Origin: an uncultured Gammaproteobacteria bacterium
GTDB lineage: Bacteria > Pseudomonadota > Gammaproteobacteria > Magnimaribacterales > Magnimaribacteraceae
Direction: 5' to 3'
Assembly: GCA_913045055.1 (NCBI GenBank)
Contig: CAJWPI010000012.1
Coordinates: forward strand, 1-43,548
Length of the DNA stretch: 43,548 nucleotides
Shown here: positions 35,959 to 43,548 of the stretch, in pieces
Layout: each line of letters opens with the position of its first letter
Position numbering within the stretch: the stretch's first letter is position 1
Position numbers and translations under genes: made by a program
Notes under the pieces: generated by a model
What the model was told of the DNA's origin: nothing
The model's database searches: none
What the model saw: the letters and a program-made list of their open reading frames with translations, nothing else

Positions 35959-36023
35959 AACTTAGACGCTAATAAGTCACAAAGTGGCAAATCAAACCTA
36001 ACAATAAAATTCTAGAATTAAGA

Positions 36024-36971
36024 ATGACTGGACTAATTTTTATAACACCTATTAGAAGATTAACTCTAGTTTTTTTGGTTTCACTAATTCTCATAACTCC
36101 CCATTTAGAGTCCCGGCCACCCATTACAGAATTATCAGAAAATTTAGATAAATATATTTTTTGTTTTGTTGGTGATACAGGGAAAGTAACAGGAGTCCAA
36201 AATAAAGTAGCTAAAAGTTTATCTAACTCAAATTGCACCCATATCTGGCATACAGGAGATATCATATATCCTAGCGGTTTAAACTCAGCAGAAGACCCTA
36301 ATTTTTCAAAAAATTTTTTGGAACCTTTCAAAGAAATTTTTAATAAAAAGATTAGTTTCTTTCTTACTTTGGGGAACCATGATCACAAAAAAGAGCCCAA
36401 AGCTTTCTTAGAAATAGCCTCTAAATATCCACTGATTTATTTTCCTAATTTTTTCTATCAAAAGAACTTTGGTTCGATCTGTTTTGTAGCCTTAGATACA
36501 ACAGTATTTGACAAAATTTATATGTTTAATAAAAGAGAAGCTCAAATTAAATGGTTACAAAAAACCAAACAGTCTCTAAAAAATAACTGTAAATTTAGCA
36601 TTGCAGTAGGTCATCACCCTCTCTTCAGTTCAGGTGATAGGAAAAGAGCAACGCCACAGTTAAGTATTTTTTTAAATAACCATATATTTGGATATTTTGA
36701 TATTTATGTTGCGGGTCACAATCATGTTCTAGCAGATGAAGGAGAATTAGAACAAACTACACAACTAATCTCTGGAACGGGGAGCTTACCAGGGGGTTCT
36801 CCTAAAGAAGAACCCGAAGGAATATTTAATCGAGAGACACCAGGATTTTTGCAGTTAACTTTTTACTTTAAAAATAACTCTATCCATGGAAAATATAAAT
36901 TTATTTCAGCAGAAAGCGGTCTTTCTATCTGGGAAAATAATAAATTAGGAAAGGGCATAAGGGTAGACTAA
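36024..36971 (+). CDS. Secreted metallophosphoesterase, purple acid phosphatase-like
   Basis: Calcineurin-like phosphoesterase of 315 residues, with a hydrophobic N-terminal segment (about 12-29) after two arginines, so probably exported. The metal-site motifs occur in order: GDTG (50-53), GDIIY (78-82), GNHDH (117-121), GHHPLFSSGD (about 202-211) and AGHNH (about 237-241). This set and spacing resemble the small tartrate-resistant/purple acid phosphatases. The usual tyrosine ligand could be Tyr82 in GDIIY. A role in phosphate scavenging is plausible. The stop shares the four bases CTAA with the stop of the convergent methyltransferase gene. Confidence 0.83.
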   Translation: MTGLIFITPIRRLTLVFLVSLILITPHLESRPPITELSENLDKYIFCFVGDTGKVTGVQNKVAKSLSNSNCTHIWHTGDIIYPSGLNSAEDPNFSKNFLEPFKEIFNKKISFFLTLGNHDHKKEPKAFLEIASKYPLIYFPNFFYQKNFGSICFVALDTTVFDKIYMFNKREAQIKWLQKTKQSLKNNCKFSIAVGHHPLFSSGDRKRATPQLSIFLNNHIFGYFDIYVAGHNHVLADEGELEQTTQLISGTGSLPGGSPKEEPEGIFNRETPGFLQLTFYFKNNSIHGKYKFISAESGLSIWENNKLGKGIRVD

Positions 36972-37588
36972 GAAACCTTTACTTCTCCCCAGTAATTAAA
37001 ACCTGCAAACTTTGGAGTGCTCGGAAGATACATAGTTTCTAATTTTGTAATTTTAAAAGATGAATCTTGGATTATTTTAGGGATATCTCTATTTAAATTA
37101 CAACCTCCAGCTATCTTTTTCCAGTAAGGGTTTAATCTCTGTTGCCATTTCGCTACTTTTTCGTCAGGAGCTAATCCGTGTTCACAAAAAAGCATACTCC
37201 CAGAAGGTTTCAAGACTCTCTCAATTTCTTTGATTGAATCTTTTACTTTAGGAATAGTACATAAAGTATAAGTTAAGAGAATTGTATCGATAGAATTTTC
37301 TGGAAGAGGAATTTCTTCAGCTCCTCCTATTATAAGATCTACATCTATATCTATATCTCTAGCAACCTTTTTTGCCATAGAATTAAGCTCCTCAGAAGGG
37401 TCCAAACCCCAAATTTTATTTATCTGGTCAAGGTCATAAAAAGGTAAGTTAAGTCCTGAACCTATACCTATTTCTAAAACATCTCCTTTCGCAAAGGGGA
37501 CTATTTTTTTCCTTTGGTATTGCATTGGTTTAGTACCACAAGCACAATTTAAAAAAGTTGGAAGAATATATTTATCGTAAAAACCCAT
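36968..37588 (-). CDS. Class I SAM-dependent methyltransferase
   Basis: Rossmann-fold methyltransferase of 206 residues. The SAM-binding motif I DVLEIGIGSG is at 36-45, the acidic residue GLDPSEEL in motif II and LLTYTLCTIP in motif IV. It resembles the UbiE/METTL7-like group (KPSGSMLFCEHGLAPDEKVAKWQQRLNPYWKKIAGGC), acting on a small molecule or lipid. Exact substrate unknown. It lies between the TonB receptor's terminator and the convergent metallophosphatase. Confidence 0.87.
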   Translation of the reverse strand: MGFYDKYILPTFLNCACGTKPMQYQRKKIVPFAKGDVLEIGIGSGLNLPFYDLDQINKIWGLDPSEELNSMAKKVARDIDIDVDLIIGGAEEIPLPENSIDTILLTYTLCTIPKVKDSIKEIERVLKPSGSMLFCEHGLAPDEKVAKWQQRLNPYWKKIAGGCNLNRDIPKIIQDSSFKITKLETMYLPSTPKFAGFNYWGEVKVS

Positions 37589-37621
37589 TTCTGATTACCT
37601 TATTTAATCTTAATGTAACAT

Positions 37622-37654
37622 AAAAAAACGGCCAGATAACTGGCCGTTTTTTTT
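37622..37654. terminator. Intrinsic terminator after the TonB receptor gene
   Basis: Stem arms CGGCCAG (37629-37635) and CTGGCCG (37640-37646) enclose an ATAA loop, with seven A on one side and eight T on the other. On the minus strand it ends the TonB-receptor transcript, whose stop is 14 bases away. Because of the A and T tracts it could work from either direction. It is the clearest terminator in the window. Confidence 0.9.
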
Positions 37655-37667
37655 AGGTCTGAATTTT

Positions 37668-39974
37668 TTAGAATTCAGTTTGCCACTCTAGTGCCCAAGT
37701 CTTGGGAGGTCCCCAGCCCTGGAATCCACCTGTATTGAACAATTGCAGAGTTTGTTCATGGTATTCTGTGTCCCCAAGGTTCTTTCCAGAGAAAGTAACA
37801 CTGTGATTATCCCATCTGTATGAAATGCTAACATCAGTTAGGTCATACTCAGGCTCTATCACGCCTGTTCCTCCAACTGCCTTATCAACAATATAAAACT
37901 CATCCATTTGTTTATGTGAAATAAATGTTGTTAAGTCACCGTTACCAATTTGAGTTTCATGTAGTAACCCAATTGACCAAGTGCTCTCAGGCGTTCTACC
38001 TGTTGGAAGTCCACCAAAGTTAACAGTAACACCTTCTTGTGTACACCAGCCACCATCATCAGCTGTACCATAAACACAATCTGCTCCAATGGGTACTAAT
38101 GTACCATCTTGAGTTGAATTTGTTACCTCACCATCTTGGTTAGCAAACATTCCCATAACTGAGAACCCATTTCCTAGCTCAAAATTGTACTCTATCTCAA
38201 ATCCATCCAATTCCGTTTGGTCGTGGTTGTTTATCACTGTATCAGTACCTGGAGGATAACTCACAGAAACAATAGTCTGGAACTGACGTCCTTCTATTGT
38301 GGTATCAAAAGCTGCAATGTTAATAGTTGCTCTACCATCTAAAAACTGCATCTTTGCACCAAATTCAGTTTGCTCTACTAATTCTGGTTGATATGTAAAT
38401 TTCTTTCTTACTCCTCGGATACTGTACCCACCAGACCTGAAACCTTCGGCTCTAGAAAGATAAAGTAAAGTGTCATCATTCAATTGGTAGTCAACACTTA
38501 ACCTAGATACTGTATCTGACCAATCATCACTTAGTTCTTGGTAAGGAACAGAAGTTCCTCCTGCTTGAAGGTCTAACTGAGTATCAAAGTCTTTTTCTTC
38601 TTCAATCCTTCTAGCTCCAACTCCTATTTCAAGTTGATCGCTAATTGCGTAATTGAAATTTATAAAGAATGAAGTTGATTCAGTATCTTGATTGTTTAAA
38701 GCATAAGTTGCAGCTAATGGGAAATAACACTTAATAAGTCCCTTAGCTAACCATCCAGGGTTAGGAGTAGAACCTAGAAGTCCACAAGCTACGTTCGCTG
38801 GAAGTGCTCCTCCAGCAAAACTTGTTGAATCATCTACCGGGAAGTTAAGAATATTATTAGAAGCTTGCCAGAAGTTTAGCTCATCTTCGTAATAGTACAT
38901 ACCTAATTGGTATTGAAGATTGCCTGATTCACCAGTAAGCCTTAGCTCTTGAGTAAATACATCAAAATTCTGCCTTCTATCAGTGTGAAGCTGCGCAAAA
39001 CCTATACTTGCATCAGTCAAAGCCATTCCGTCAAAATCTTGCCAAACGGTATCATGAGTATTTTGGTTAGCAATAACGTAAGTTAAGGTACCCAAGCTCA
39101 TTTCAGAATTGATTGTAAGAGAAGTATTGTCGACAAGATAATTAACAAACTCAGCTGGATCTCTGTCAGCTCTATTAACAAATGGATCAGGACCATCTGA
39201 TCTTGGATCTTGTGGAGGTATGTCAGAATCGTCTCTGATACTGTCGTATCTTAAATGCATACTGAAAGTATCTGAGGGTTCATATAAAACACCCAAATGT
39301 TTACTGTCGTAGCTTATAGCTCCTCTGTCTTCTCCCGTGTATTCGTTATACCAATAACCATCCATTGATTTGTTAGAGTAACCTAGTTTTATTTTTACTG
39401 TGTCGCCCTCAAAGTTCTGAATAGCTCTCAATACTCTTTCACCATAATCCCCTATTCTGACATTCAGCTTAGTGCCAAATTCTCCTGTTGGGTCAGATCT
39501 TTTTAGATGAATGGTACCAGCAGAAGTATTTTTACCCCACAGCACGCCCTGTGGACCACGGTTAACTTCTATCTGCACTGCGTCAAAGGTATCTATCAAC
39601 TGCCCTGTATTTGAACCTAAAAATACACCGTCTATAGCTACACCTACTGGAGATGTTTGAGTTTTTTCTGCTCCTCCGTAGTATTGTCCTCGAATAGCAA
39701 TAGAACCATTACTTGGTCCTGCAGTATTCATACCTATGAAAAGGTTTGGAACTAGAGTATCTAAATCCCTTATAGTTAAAGGTTGTATTCTCTCTAACGC
39801 TGTTGTATTAAAGGCTGATACTGCAGAAGGAACCTCCTGTAGGCTTTCCGAAATACGCCTTGTAGTTACGACTAACTCTTCTACCTCATCCTCGTCTGCA
39901 CCGAAAACAAATCCAGTAAATCCTAGATTTGCAAAAGCGAGAACAATATAGAATGGTAAATACTTAAATTTCAT
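37668..39974 (-). CDS. TonB-dependent outer-membrane receptor
   Basis: Ligand-gated outer-membrane transporter of 768 residues driven by TonB-ExbBD. Signal peptide of about 22 residues (MKFKYLPFYIVLAFANLGFTG), TonB box-like EELVVTTRR, plug domain with IRDLDTLVPNLFIG, GSIAIRGQYYGG and VEVNRGPQGVLWGKNTSAGTIHL-type sequence (here VQIEVNRGPQG), then the 22-strand barrel, ending in ALEWQTEF with the aromatic terminal residue expected. I start it at 39974, where GGGGAG precedes the ATG by eight bases; an earlier in-frame ATG at 40031 would add 19 residues before the signal peptide. The substrate is unknown; it belongs to the large SAR86/sphingomonad-type class rather than siderophore receptors with a known ligand. 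Two cysteines form a close pair in the barrel (GLLGSTPN loop and LIKCYF). Confidence 0.93.
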   Translation of the reverse strand: MKFKYLPFYIVLAFANLGFTGFVFGADEDEVEELVVTTRRISESLQEVPSAVSAFNTTALERIQPLTIRDLDTLVPNLFIGMNTAGPSNGSIAIRGQYYGGAEKTQTSPVGVAIDGVFLGSNTGQLIDTFDAVQIEVNRGPQGVLWGKNTSAGTIHLKRSDPTGEFGTKLNVRIGDYGERVLRAIQNFEGDTVKIKLGYSNKSMDGYWYNEYTGEDRGAISYDSKHLGVLYEPSDTFSMHLRYDSIRDDSDIPPQDPRSDGPDPFVNRADRDPAEFVNYLVDNTSLTINSEMSLGTLTYVIANQNTHDTVWQDFDGMALTDASIGFAQLHTDRRQNFDVFTQELRLTGESGNLQYQLGMYYYEDELNFWQASNNILNFPVDDSTSFAGGALPANVACGLLGSTPNPGWLAKGLIKCYFPLAATYALNNQDTESTSFFINFNYAISDQLEIGVGARRIEEEKDFDTQLDLQAGGTSVPYQELSDDWSDTVSRLSVDYQLNDDTLLYLSRAEGFRSGGYSIRGVRKKFTYQPELVEQTEFGAKMQFLDGRATINIAAFDTTIEGRQFQTIVSVSYPPGTDTVINNHDQTELDGFEIEYNFELGNGFSVMGMFANQDGEVTNSTQDGTLVPIGADCVYGTADDGGWCTQEGVTVNFGGLPTGRTPESTWSIGLLHETQIGNGDLTTFISHKQMDEFYIVDKAVGGTGVIEPEYDLTDVSISYRWDNHSVTFSGKNLGDTEYHEQTLQLFNTGGFQGWGPPKTWALEWQTEF

Positions 39975-40003
39975 AATTTCTCCCCTAAAATATGTTATGT
40001 TCG

Positions 40004-40031
40004 AATATAAAAAGGACTGGCATTTTAACAA
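40004..40031 (-). promoter_or_regulatory. Probable sigma-70 promoter for the TonB receptor
   Basis: On the minus strand TTGTTA (40026-40031) and TATATT (40004-40009) are 16 bases apart, about 30 bases before the ATG at 39974. The -35 box touches the left arm of a 9-base inverted repeat (40030-40038), a position where a bound regulator would interfere with RNA polymerase. Confidence 0.5.
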
Positions 40032-40083
40032 ACATCAGCTTCTTAGCAATGATTTATAAGCCTAATAACGGAACCTGATGTTT
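40030..40083. repeat. Split inverted repeat in the TonB receptor / SDR intergenic region
   Basis: AAACATCAG (40030-40038) and CTGATGTTT (40075-40083) are perfect reverse complements 36 bases apart. The left arm overlaps the receptor's -35 box and the right arm lies 14 bases before the SDR start at 40098. The spacing is too long for a simple dimer site but fits two half-sites or a looping regulator. Confidence 0.4.
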
Positions 40084-40097
40084 CATAAAGAAAAAAA

Positions 40098-40967
40098 ATG
40101 AATGAAATTTTAAAAAATAAGACTTGTTTAATTACAGGAGCAACAAGTGGAATTGGTAGATCTGCAGCCATAGAATTGAGCAAGATGGGAGCTGAAATAT
40201 GCTTTATTGCAAGAAATCCAGAAAAAGCAGAAGATCTTAATAAAGAAATATTAAATCTAACTGATAAGGAACCTTACTGCATAATAGCTGACCTTTCTTC
40301 ATTAGAAGAAATAGAAAGAGCAGCATCTGAGTTTATAAATTCAAAAAAATATCTCCATATACTTTTAAACAATGCTGGCATTGTTAATACTGAGAGGAAA
40401 GTTACCGTAGATGGTATTGAAGAAGTTTTTGCTGTAAATCACCTTTCTTATTTTGCTCTCACACTTCGACTTTTAGACAAATTGAAAGCAAGTGCTCCGG
40501 CTAGAGTGGTTAATGTTTCCTCTGCTGCACATAAGTTTGTAAAAAAAATTAATTTTGACGATATTAATTCAGAGAATTCTTATCAAACCTTCAGTGTATA
40601 TGGGCAATCTAAACTGGCAAATATTCTTTTCACCAAAAAACTGGCTGCGCTTTTAAAAGAAAGCAAAATCACTGTTAATTGTCTCCACCCGGGTTGGGTT
40701 TCAACGTCTTTAGGGCAACAGAATGATAGAACATTTCTAGCTAGCCTTATGGCCTTTTTTAGCCCTTTACTAGCTAAAAATAGTTTAAAAGGAGCTGAAA
40801 CCTCTATTTATTTATGTTCCTCTGACAAGGTCTCAAAAATTTCTGGTAAATATTTTGCAGATTGTAAAATTAAAAGTATAAGTGAAGGAGCAAAAGATAA
40901 AAAAGATGAGGAAGCGCTTTGGGACTTAAGTTTGCAATTGACTAAACTTAAAGGGATTTCTTTTTAG
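40098..40967 (+). CDS. Short-chain dehydrogenase/reductase, retinol-dehydrogenase-like
   Basis: Classical SDR of 289 residues. The coenzyme motif TGATSGIG is at 13-20, NNAG at 91-94, the catalytic Ser at 141-142 (NVSSAAHK) and Y168-GQS-K172. The sequence resembles the retinol dehydrogenase/WW-domain oxidoreductase branch, which favours NADP(H) and hydrophobic alcohols or aldehydes. ARN at 38-40 after the second strand fits NADP(H). Its stop shares four bases (TTAG) with the stop of priA on the other strand. The substrate is unknown. Confidence 0.9.
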   Translation: MNEILKNKTCLITGATSGIGRSAAIELSKMGAEICFIARNPEKAEDLNKEILNLTDKEPYCIIADLSSLEEIERAASEFINSKKYLHILLNNAGIVNTERKVTVDGIEEVFAVNHLSYFALTLRLLDKLKASAPARVVNVSSAAHKFVKKINFDDINSENSYQTFSVYGQSKLANILFTKKLAALLKESKITVNCLHPGWVSTSLGQQNDRTFLASLMAFFSPLLAKNSLKGAETSIYLCSSDKVSKISGKYFADCKIKSISEGAKDKKDEEALWDLSLQLTKLKGISF

Positions 40968-43168
40968 AGCGTTGAATAAGGGTCTACATCTATTGTCCAT
41001 CTCACTTTATTTCTCCGAGGGCTTTCTCGTAAATAAAAGTTAATAGCATCTAAAATCTTGTGGAGATTCTTTCGTGTATCTGAAAATAAATTTATTTCCC
41101 AACGAAAAACTCCTTGTTTTTTTTCCATAAAGGAAGGAAGTGGTCCTATTTTTTTTATCTTTGCTGTTGGAAATGAACTAGATTCAACCAATTTCCAGAT
41201 TTCATCTAAAAAATCTCTAGAGATTGAGCTTTTAATAGATTCTGTTTGAATCCTTGCTTGATAACTGTATGGAGGTGAGTTTGCAGCTTTTCTTTCTTCT
41301 AATAAGTCTTTTGCAAAAGTTTCATAGTTTCCATCTATTAACCTCTCTATATGGGGGTGTTCTGGGCAGTAGGTTTGGATAATAACCCGTCCTGTTTTTT
41401 TTCCTCTTCCTGCTCTGCCAGCTACTTGCGTAATTATTTGGGCAACTTTTTCACTACCCCTGAAATCTGCACTAAAAATTCCTGAGTCTGCATCAACTAT
41501 TCCAACTAGAGTGACTTCGGGGAAATGATGCCCTTTTGCAATCATTTGCGTTCCCAACAGAATGGCTGACTCTCCTTTTTTTATAGTTTCTAAATAACCA
41601 ATAAAAGAATCTTTGCCTCTAGTGGAATCGCTATCTATTCTAATAACAGGATAACTTACAAATTCTTTTTTTAAGAAGGATTCAATTCTTTCAGTGCCAA
41701 GACCAATGGACTCAAATTTTTTCCCTAAACATGAAGGGCAATTTGTTGGCATAGATTGGGAGGCTTCACAATGATGACAATGTAGTTTAGAAGGATTTCT
41801 ATGAACAGTCATGTGCGCATCACATCTCTGACAACTTGATACCCAACCACAAAACCTACAAACTAATGAACTAGCATACCCTCTTCGATTTAGAAAAATT
41901 AAAACCTGATTATTATTTTTTAGTTCAACATCAATGCCTTTAATAAGCTCATTTGAAAGGCCATCTTTTAGCTCCTTCCCTCTTAAATCAACTGGAAGAT
42001 ATTGAGGGAGTTTTGCAACCCCTGGTCTTTTAGTTAATCTCAAATGAGTATATTTATTATCTAAAGCATTTTTTAAGCTCTCTAAAGAAGGTGTTGCAGA
42101 GGCAAGGACAATTGGTATTTTATTAATTTTGGCACGATAAAGAGCTAATTCTCTAGCTGAATATCTAAATCTATCCATTTGTTTAAAAGACTGATCATGT
42201 TCTTCATCTACCACAATTATTCCTAAATTACTCATGGGAAGAAAAATACTAGACCTTGTTCCAATGACTACATCTACAAGGCCTTTCTTCATACTTAACC
42301 ATATATCTAATCTTTCCTTTTCATTTTTTGCTGAATGAAAAGAAGCAACCCTTTGTCCAAAGCGCTTTTTAAATCTTCCTTCTGCCTGAGGAGCTAGACC
42401 TATCTCTGGTATTAATATTAGAGCCTGTTTTTTTTCTGCAATAATCTTTTTTATAACTTCTAAATAAACCTCTGTCTTTCCACTACCAGTAATCCCATTA
42501 AGTAAAACTACCCCTTCCTTCTTAGTACAAATTTTATTTACTGCCTTCTCTTGTTCTTTAGTAAGTTTATGTTTTCTTTCTTTTTGAAGGTTTAATGGAT
42601 CGACCTTAGGGTCTAAGGTTTTGATAGTTTTAACAAGAATTTCTTTGTTTTCTAGACTTTTTAAAGTTTGGCCTGATATCCCACTCGCAAGAATTATTCT
42701 TTGTGGAAGCTCTTTCGACCTACCCCTAAAGAACATTAATGCTTCTTCTTGCTTTGGAGCTCTTCTTAACGCTTTGATATCAATGAATTCACCTTTGTTT
42801 GAAAGCTTCCAAAAAGCTTGCTCTTGAAAAGAAGCTTTTTTTCCTTTTCTTAGCGAAGGTGTTAAAAAGTGACTTATTACTTCCCCTAGCGGGTAGTGAT
42901 AATATCTTGAAGCCCAGTCTGCTAATTCTAATTGTTCATCTAAGATTACAGGTTCGTCATCAAGTATCTCTTTAATGTTTTTTATATCTCTTTCTTTGTT
43001 TTCATTAAGTCTTGAGCCCCAAACTACTCCCACTAAATTTCTGTTATTAAAGTCTACAATTACTCTTGTTCCTGCTTTCGGAATTTGTTTAATGTCGTTT
43101 GGTAATTTGTAAAAAAAAGTTTTATTAATCGGAATGGGTACTAAAACTTCTATTATTCTATGTGACAT
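40964..43168 (-). CDS. priA: Primosomal protein N' (replication restart helicase PriA)
   Basis: 3'-to-5' helicase that rebuilds the replisome at stalled forks. The N-terminal DNA-binding domain begins VLVPIPINKTFFYKLP. Walker A is GITGSGKTEVYLE, Walker B is DEEH, and helicase motif III is LASATPSLES. The zinc region has eight cysteines: CRFCGWVSSCQRCD and CHHCEASQSMPTNCPSC. GTQMIAKGHHFP and AQIITQVAGRAGRG form motifs V-VI. 734 residues equals E. coli PriA (732). It is divergent from rpmE, the usual gammaproteobacterial order. Confidence 0.96.
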   Translation of the reverse strand: MSHRIIEVLVPIPINKTFFYKLPNDIKQIPKAGTRVIVDFNNRNLVGVVWGSRLNENKERDIKNIKEILDDEPVILDEQLELADWASRYYHYPLGEVISHFLTPSLRKGKKASFQEQAFWKLSNKGEFIDIKALRRAPKQEEALMFFRGRSKELPQRIILASGISGQTLKSLENKEILVKTIKTLDPKVDPLNLQKERKHKLTKEQEKAVNKICTKKEGVVLLNGITGSGKTEVYLEVIKKIIAEKKQALILIPEIGLAPQAEGRFKKRFGQRVASFHSAKNEKERLDIWLSMKKGLVDVVIGTRSSIFLPMSNLGIIVVDEEHDQSFKQMDRFRYSARELALYRAKINKIPIVLASATPSLESLKNALDNKYTHLRLTKRPGVAKLPQYLPVDLRGKELKDGLSNELIKGIDVELKNNNQVLIFLNRRGYASSLVCRFCGWVSSCQRCDAHMTVHRNPSKLHCHHCEASQSMPTNCPSCLGKKFESIGLGTERIESFLKKEFVSYPVIRIDSDSTRGKDSFIGYLETIKKGESAILLGTQMIAKGHHFPEVTLVGIVDADSGIFSADFRGSEKVAQIITQVAGRAGRGKKTGRVIIQTYCPEHPHIERLIDGNYETFAKDLLEERKAANSPPYSYQARIQTESIKSSISRDFLDEIWKLVESSSFPTAKIKKIGPLPSFMEKKQGVFRWEINLFSDTRKNLHKILDAINFYLRESPRRNKVRWTIDVDPYSTL

Positions 43169-43204
43169 ATAAATATTTAAGATTTTCTAAAATTATATTA
43201 GCAT

Positions 43205-43232
43205 TTGCCTTGCATTTTTTGTCTGTTATAGT
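43205..43232 (+). promoter_or_regulatory. Probable rpmE promoter with GC-rich discriminator
   Basis: TTGCCT (43205-43210) and TATAGT (43227-43232) are 16 bases apart, followed by GCGCGATC. A GC-rich discriminator after the -10 is the mark of ribosomal promoters repressed by ppGpp and DksA. The ATG at 43267 is 35 bases downstream. The 98-base gap to priA contains nothing else I can name. Confidence 0.55.
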
Positions 43233-43266
43233 GCGCGATCTAATTTTTTAAGACTCTTAATTCATT

Positions 43267-43548
43267 ATGCTTAAAGATATACATCCAGAATATAAAGAGA
43301 TAAAGGCGACCTGCAGTTGCGGTAATGTAATTACTGTGCAATCTACTTTAAAGGAGGACATTAATCTAGATGTTTGCTCCGCGTGCCACCCTTTTTATAC
43401 AGGTCAACAAAAATTAGTAGACACAAGTGGTAGGGTTGAGAGATTTGAGAAACGGTTTGGAAAGAAAGAAACAAAAGTAGAAGCTAAGAAAGAAGAAAAG
43501 CCTAAGAAAGAAGAAGTAGAAGCTAAGAAAGAAGAAAAGCCTAAGAAA
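43267..43548 (+). CDS. rpmE: Ribosomal protein L31 with repetitive C-terminal tail, 3' end outside the window
   Basis: 50S ribosomal protein L31 of the zinc-binding (C+) type. [12 protein letters not shown], the CSCG pair (16, 18), [14 protein letters not shown] (37, 40) and [15 protein letters not shown] are all canonical. The core ends near residue 68, where normal L31 stops at about 70. Instead the frame continues with [18 protein letters not shown] repeats to the window end, without a stop. Two copies of a 13-residue unit ([16 protein letters not shown] period 39 bases) are seen, the second cut short by the window end. No ribosome-binding site is visible. Tails of this sort occur in some L31 but are not usual. 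Confidence 0.9.
   Translation, partial: MLKDIHPEYKEIKATCSCGNVITVQSTLKEDINLDVCSACHPFYTGQQKLVDTSGRVERFEKRFGKKETKVEAKKEEKPKKEEVEAKKEEKPKK
43477..43548 (+). repeat. 39-base tandem repeat in the rpmE tail
   Basis: The unit starts with GTAGAAGCTAAG at 43477 and recurs at 43516, exactly 39 bases later; the second copy runs to the window end at 43548. In protein terms it is [13 protein letters not shown]. Purines make up almost all of the plus strand here. The window stops inside the repeat, which is where short-read assemblies usually stop. Confidence 0.85.

Noticed and set aside
39975-40031. Earlier ATG for the TonB receptor
   Set aside because: It would put 19 residues before a complete signal peptide and lie across the likely promoter.

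Overview
The window is AT-rich, almost fully coding, and carries about 38 protein genes; no gap between genes exceeds 120 bases. I see no rRNA, tRNA, CRISPR array or insertion sequence. From about 1776 to the right end, the gene order and families point to a streamlined marine gammaproteobacterium. The tyrS / M23 peptidase / anmK / erpA / argC neighbourhood matches the one I recall from Pseudomonas, and queG / nnr / tsaE is also a gammaproteobacterial order. The low GC, tight packing, TonB receptor and many acyl-CoA genes fit a SAR86-like lineage, but that name is an inference.

Layout. (1) 1-1806: a GH3 glycosidase of the Bacteroidetes type, cut off just as a C-terminal serine-hydrolase domain begins. 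It runs tail to tail into a tyrS that lacks its C-terminal half. The junction (about 1776-1798) can be read as either gene and looks like an assembly chimera or an illegitimate join. (2) 2521-9209: cell-wall and housekeeping genes: MepM-like M23 peptidase, anmK, then on the minus strand argC-erpA and PBP1b with an LpoP-like lipoprotein. (3) 9284-14370: PfkB kinase, dksA with a lysine-rich extension, deoxynucleoside kinase, acs and msrA. (4) 14394-18970, minus strand: a five-gene run (2-nitropropane dioxygenase-like, DUF1330, acyl-CoA ligase, Nudix, metallo-beta-lactamase fold). It is divergent from (5) 19089-24538: a compact valine/isobutyryl-CoA degradation operon (mmsA, acyl-CoA dehydrogenase, enoyl-CoA hydratase, HIBCH, mmsB), followed by a convergent quinone oxidoreductase. 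(6) 25592-30826: a LolA-like protein, an outer-membrane barrel, an MMPL/RND exporter and a haloalkane dehalogenase. (7) 30842-33906, minus strand: queG, a DUF7064/7065-like protein and a luciferase-like monooxygenase. (8) 33974-37588: nnr, tsaE, a metallophosphatase and a methyltransferase. (9) 37668-43548: TonB receptor with a clear terminator, a short-chain dehydrogenase, priA and the start of rpmE, whose repetitive tail runs off the end.

Working together: the valine operon takes isobutyryl-CoA through methacrylyl-CoA, 3-hydroxyisobutyryl-CoA, 3-hydroxyisobutyrate and methylmalonate semialdehyde to propionyl-CoA. Acs and the second CoA ligase feed acids into the same CoA pool. The LolA-like/barrel/MMPL set is probably an envelope lipid or hydrophobic-compound exporter. 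The dehalogenase, the flavin monooxygenase and the DUF7064/7065 protein beside it suggest handling of small hydrophobic substrates. The most solid unusual findings are the junction at 1776-1806, the lysine-rich DksA, the tandem-repeat tail of L31, several perfect inverted repeats in promoter regions, and the exporter/dehalogenase neighbourhood.
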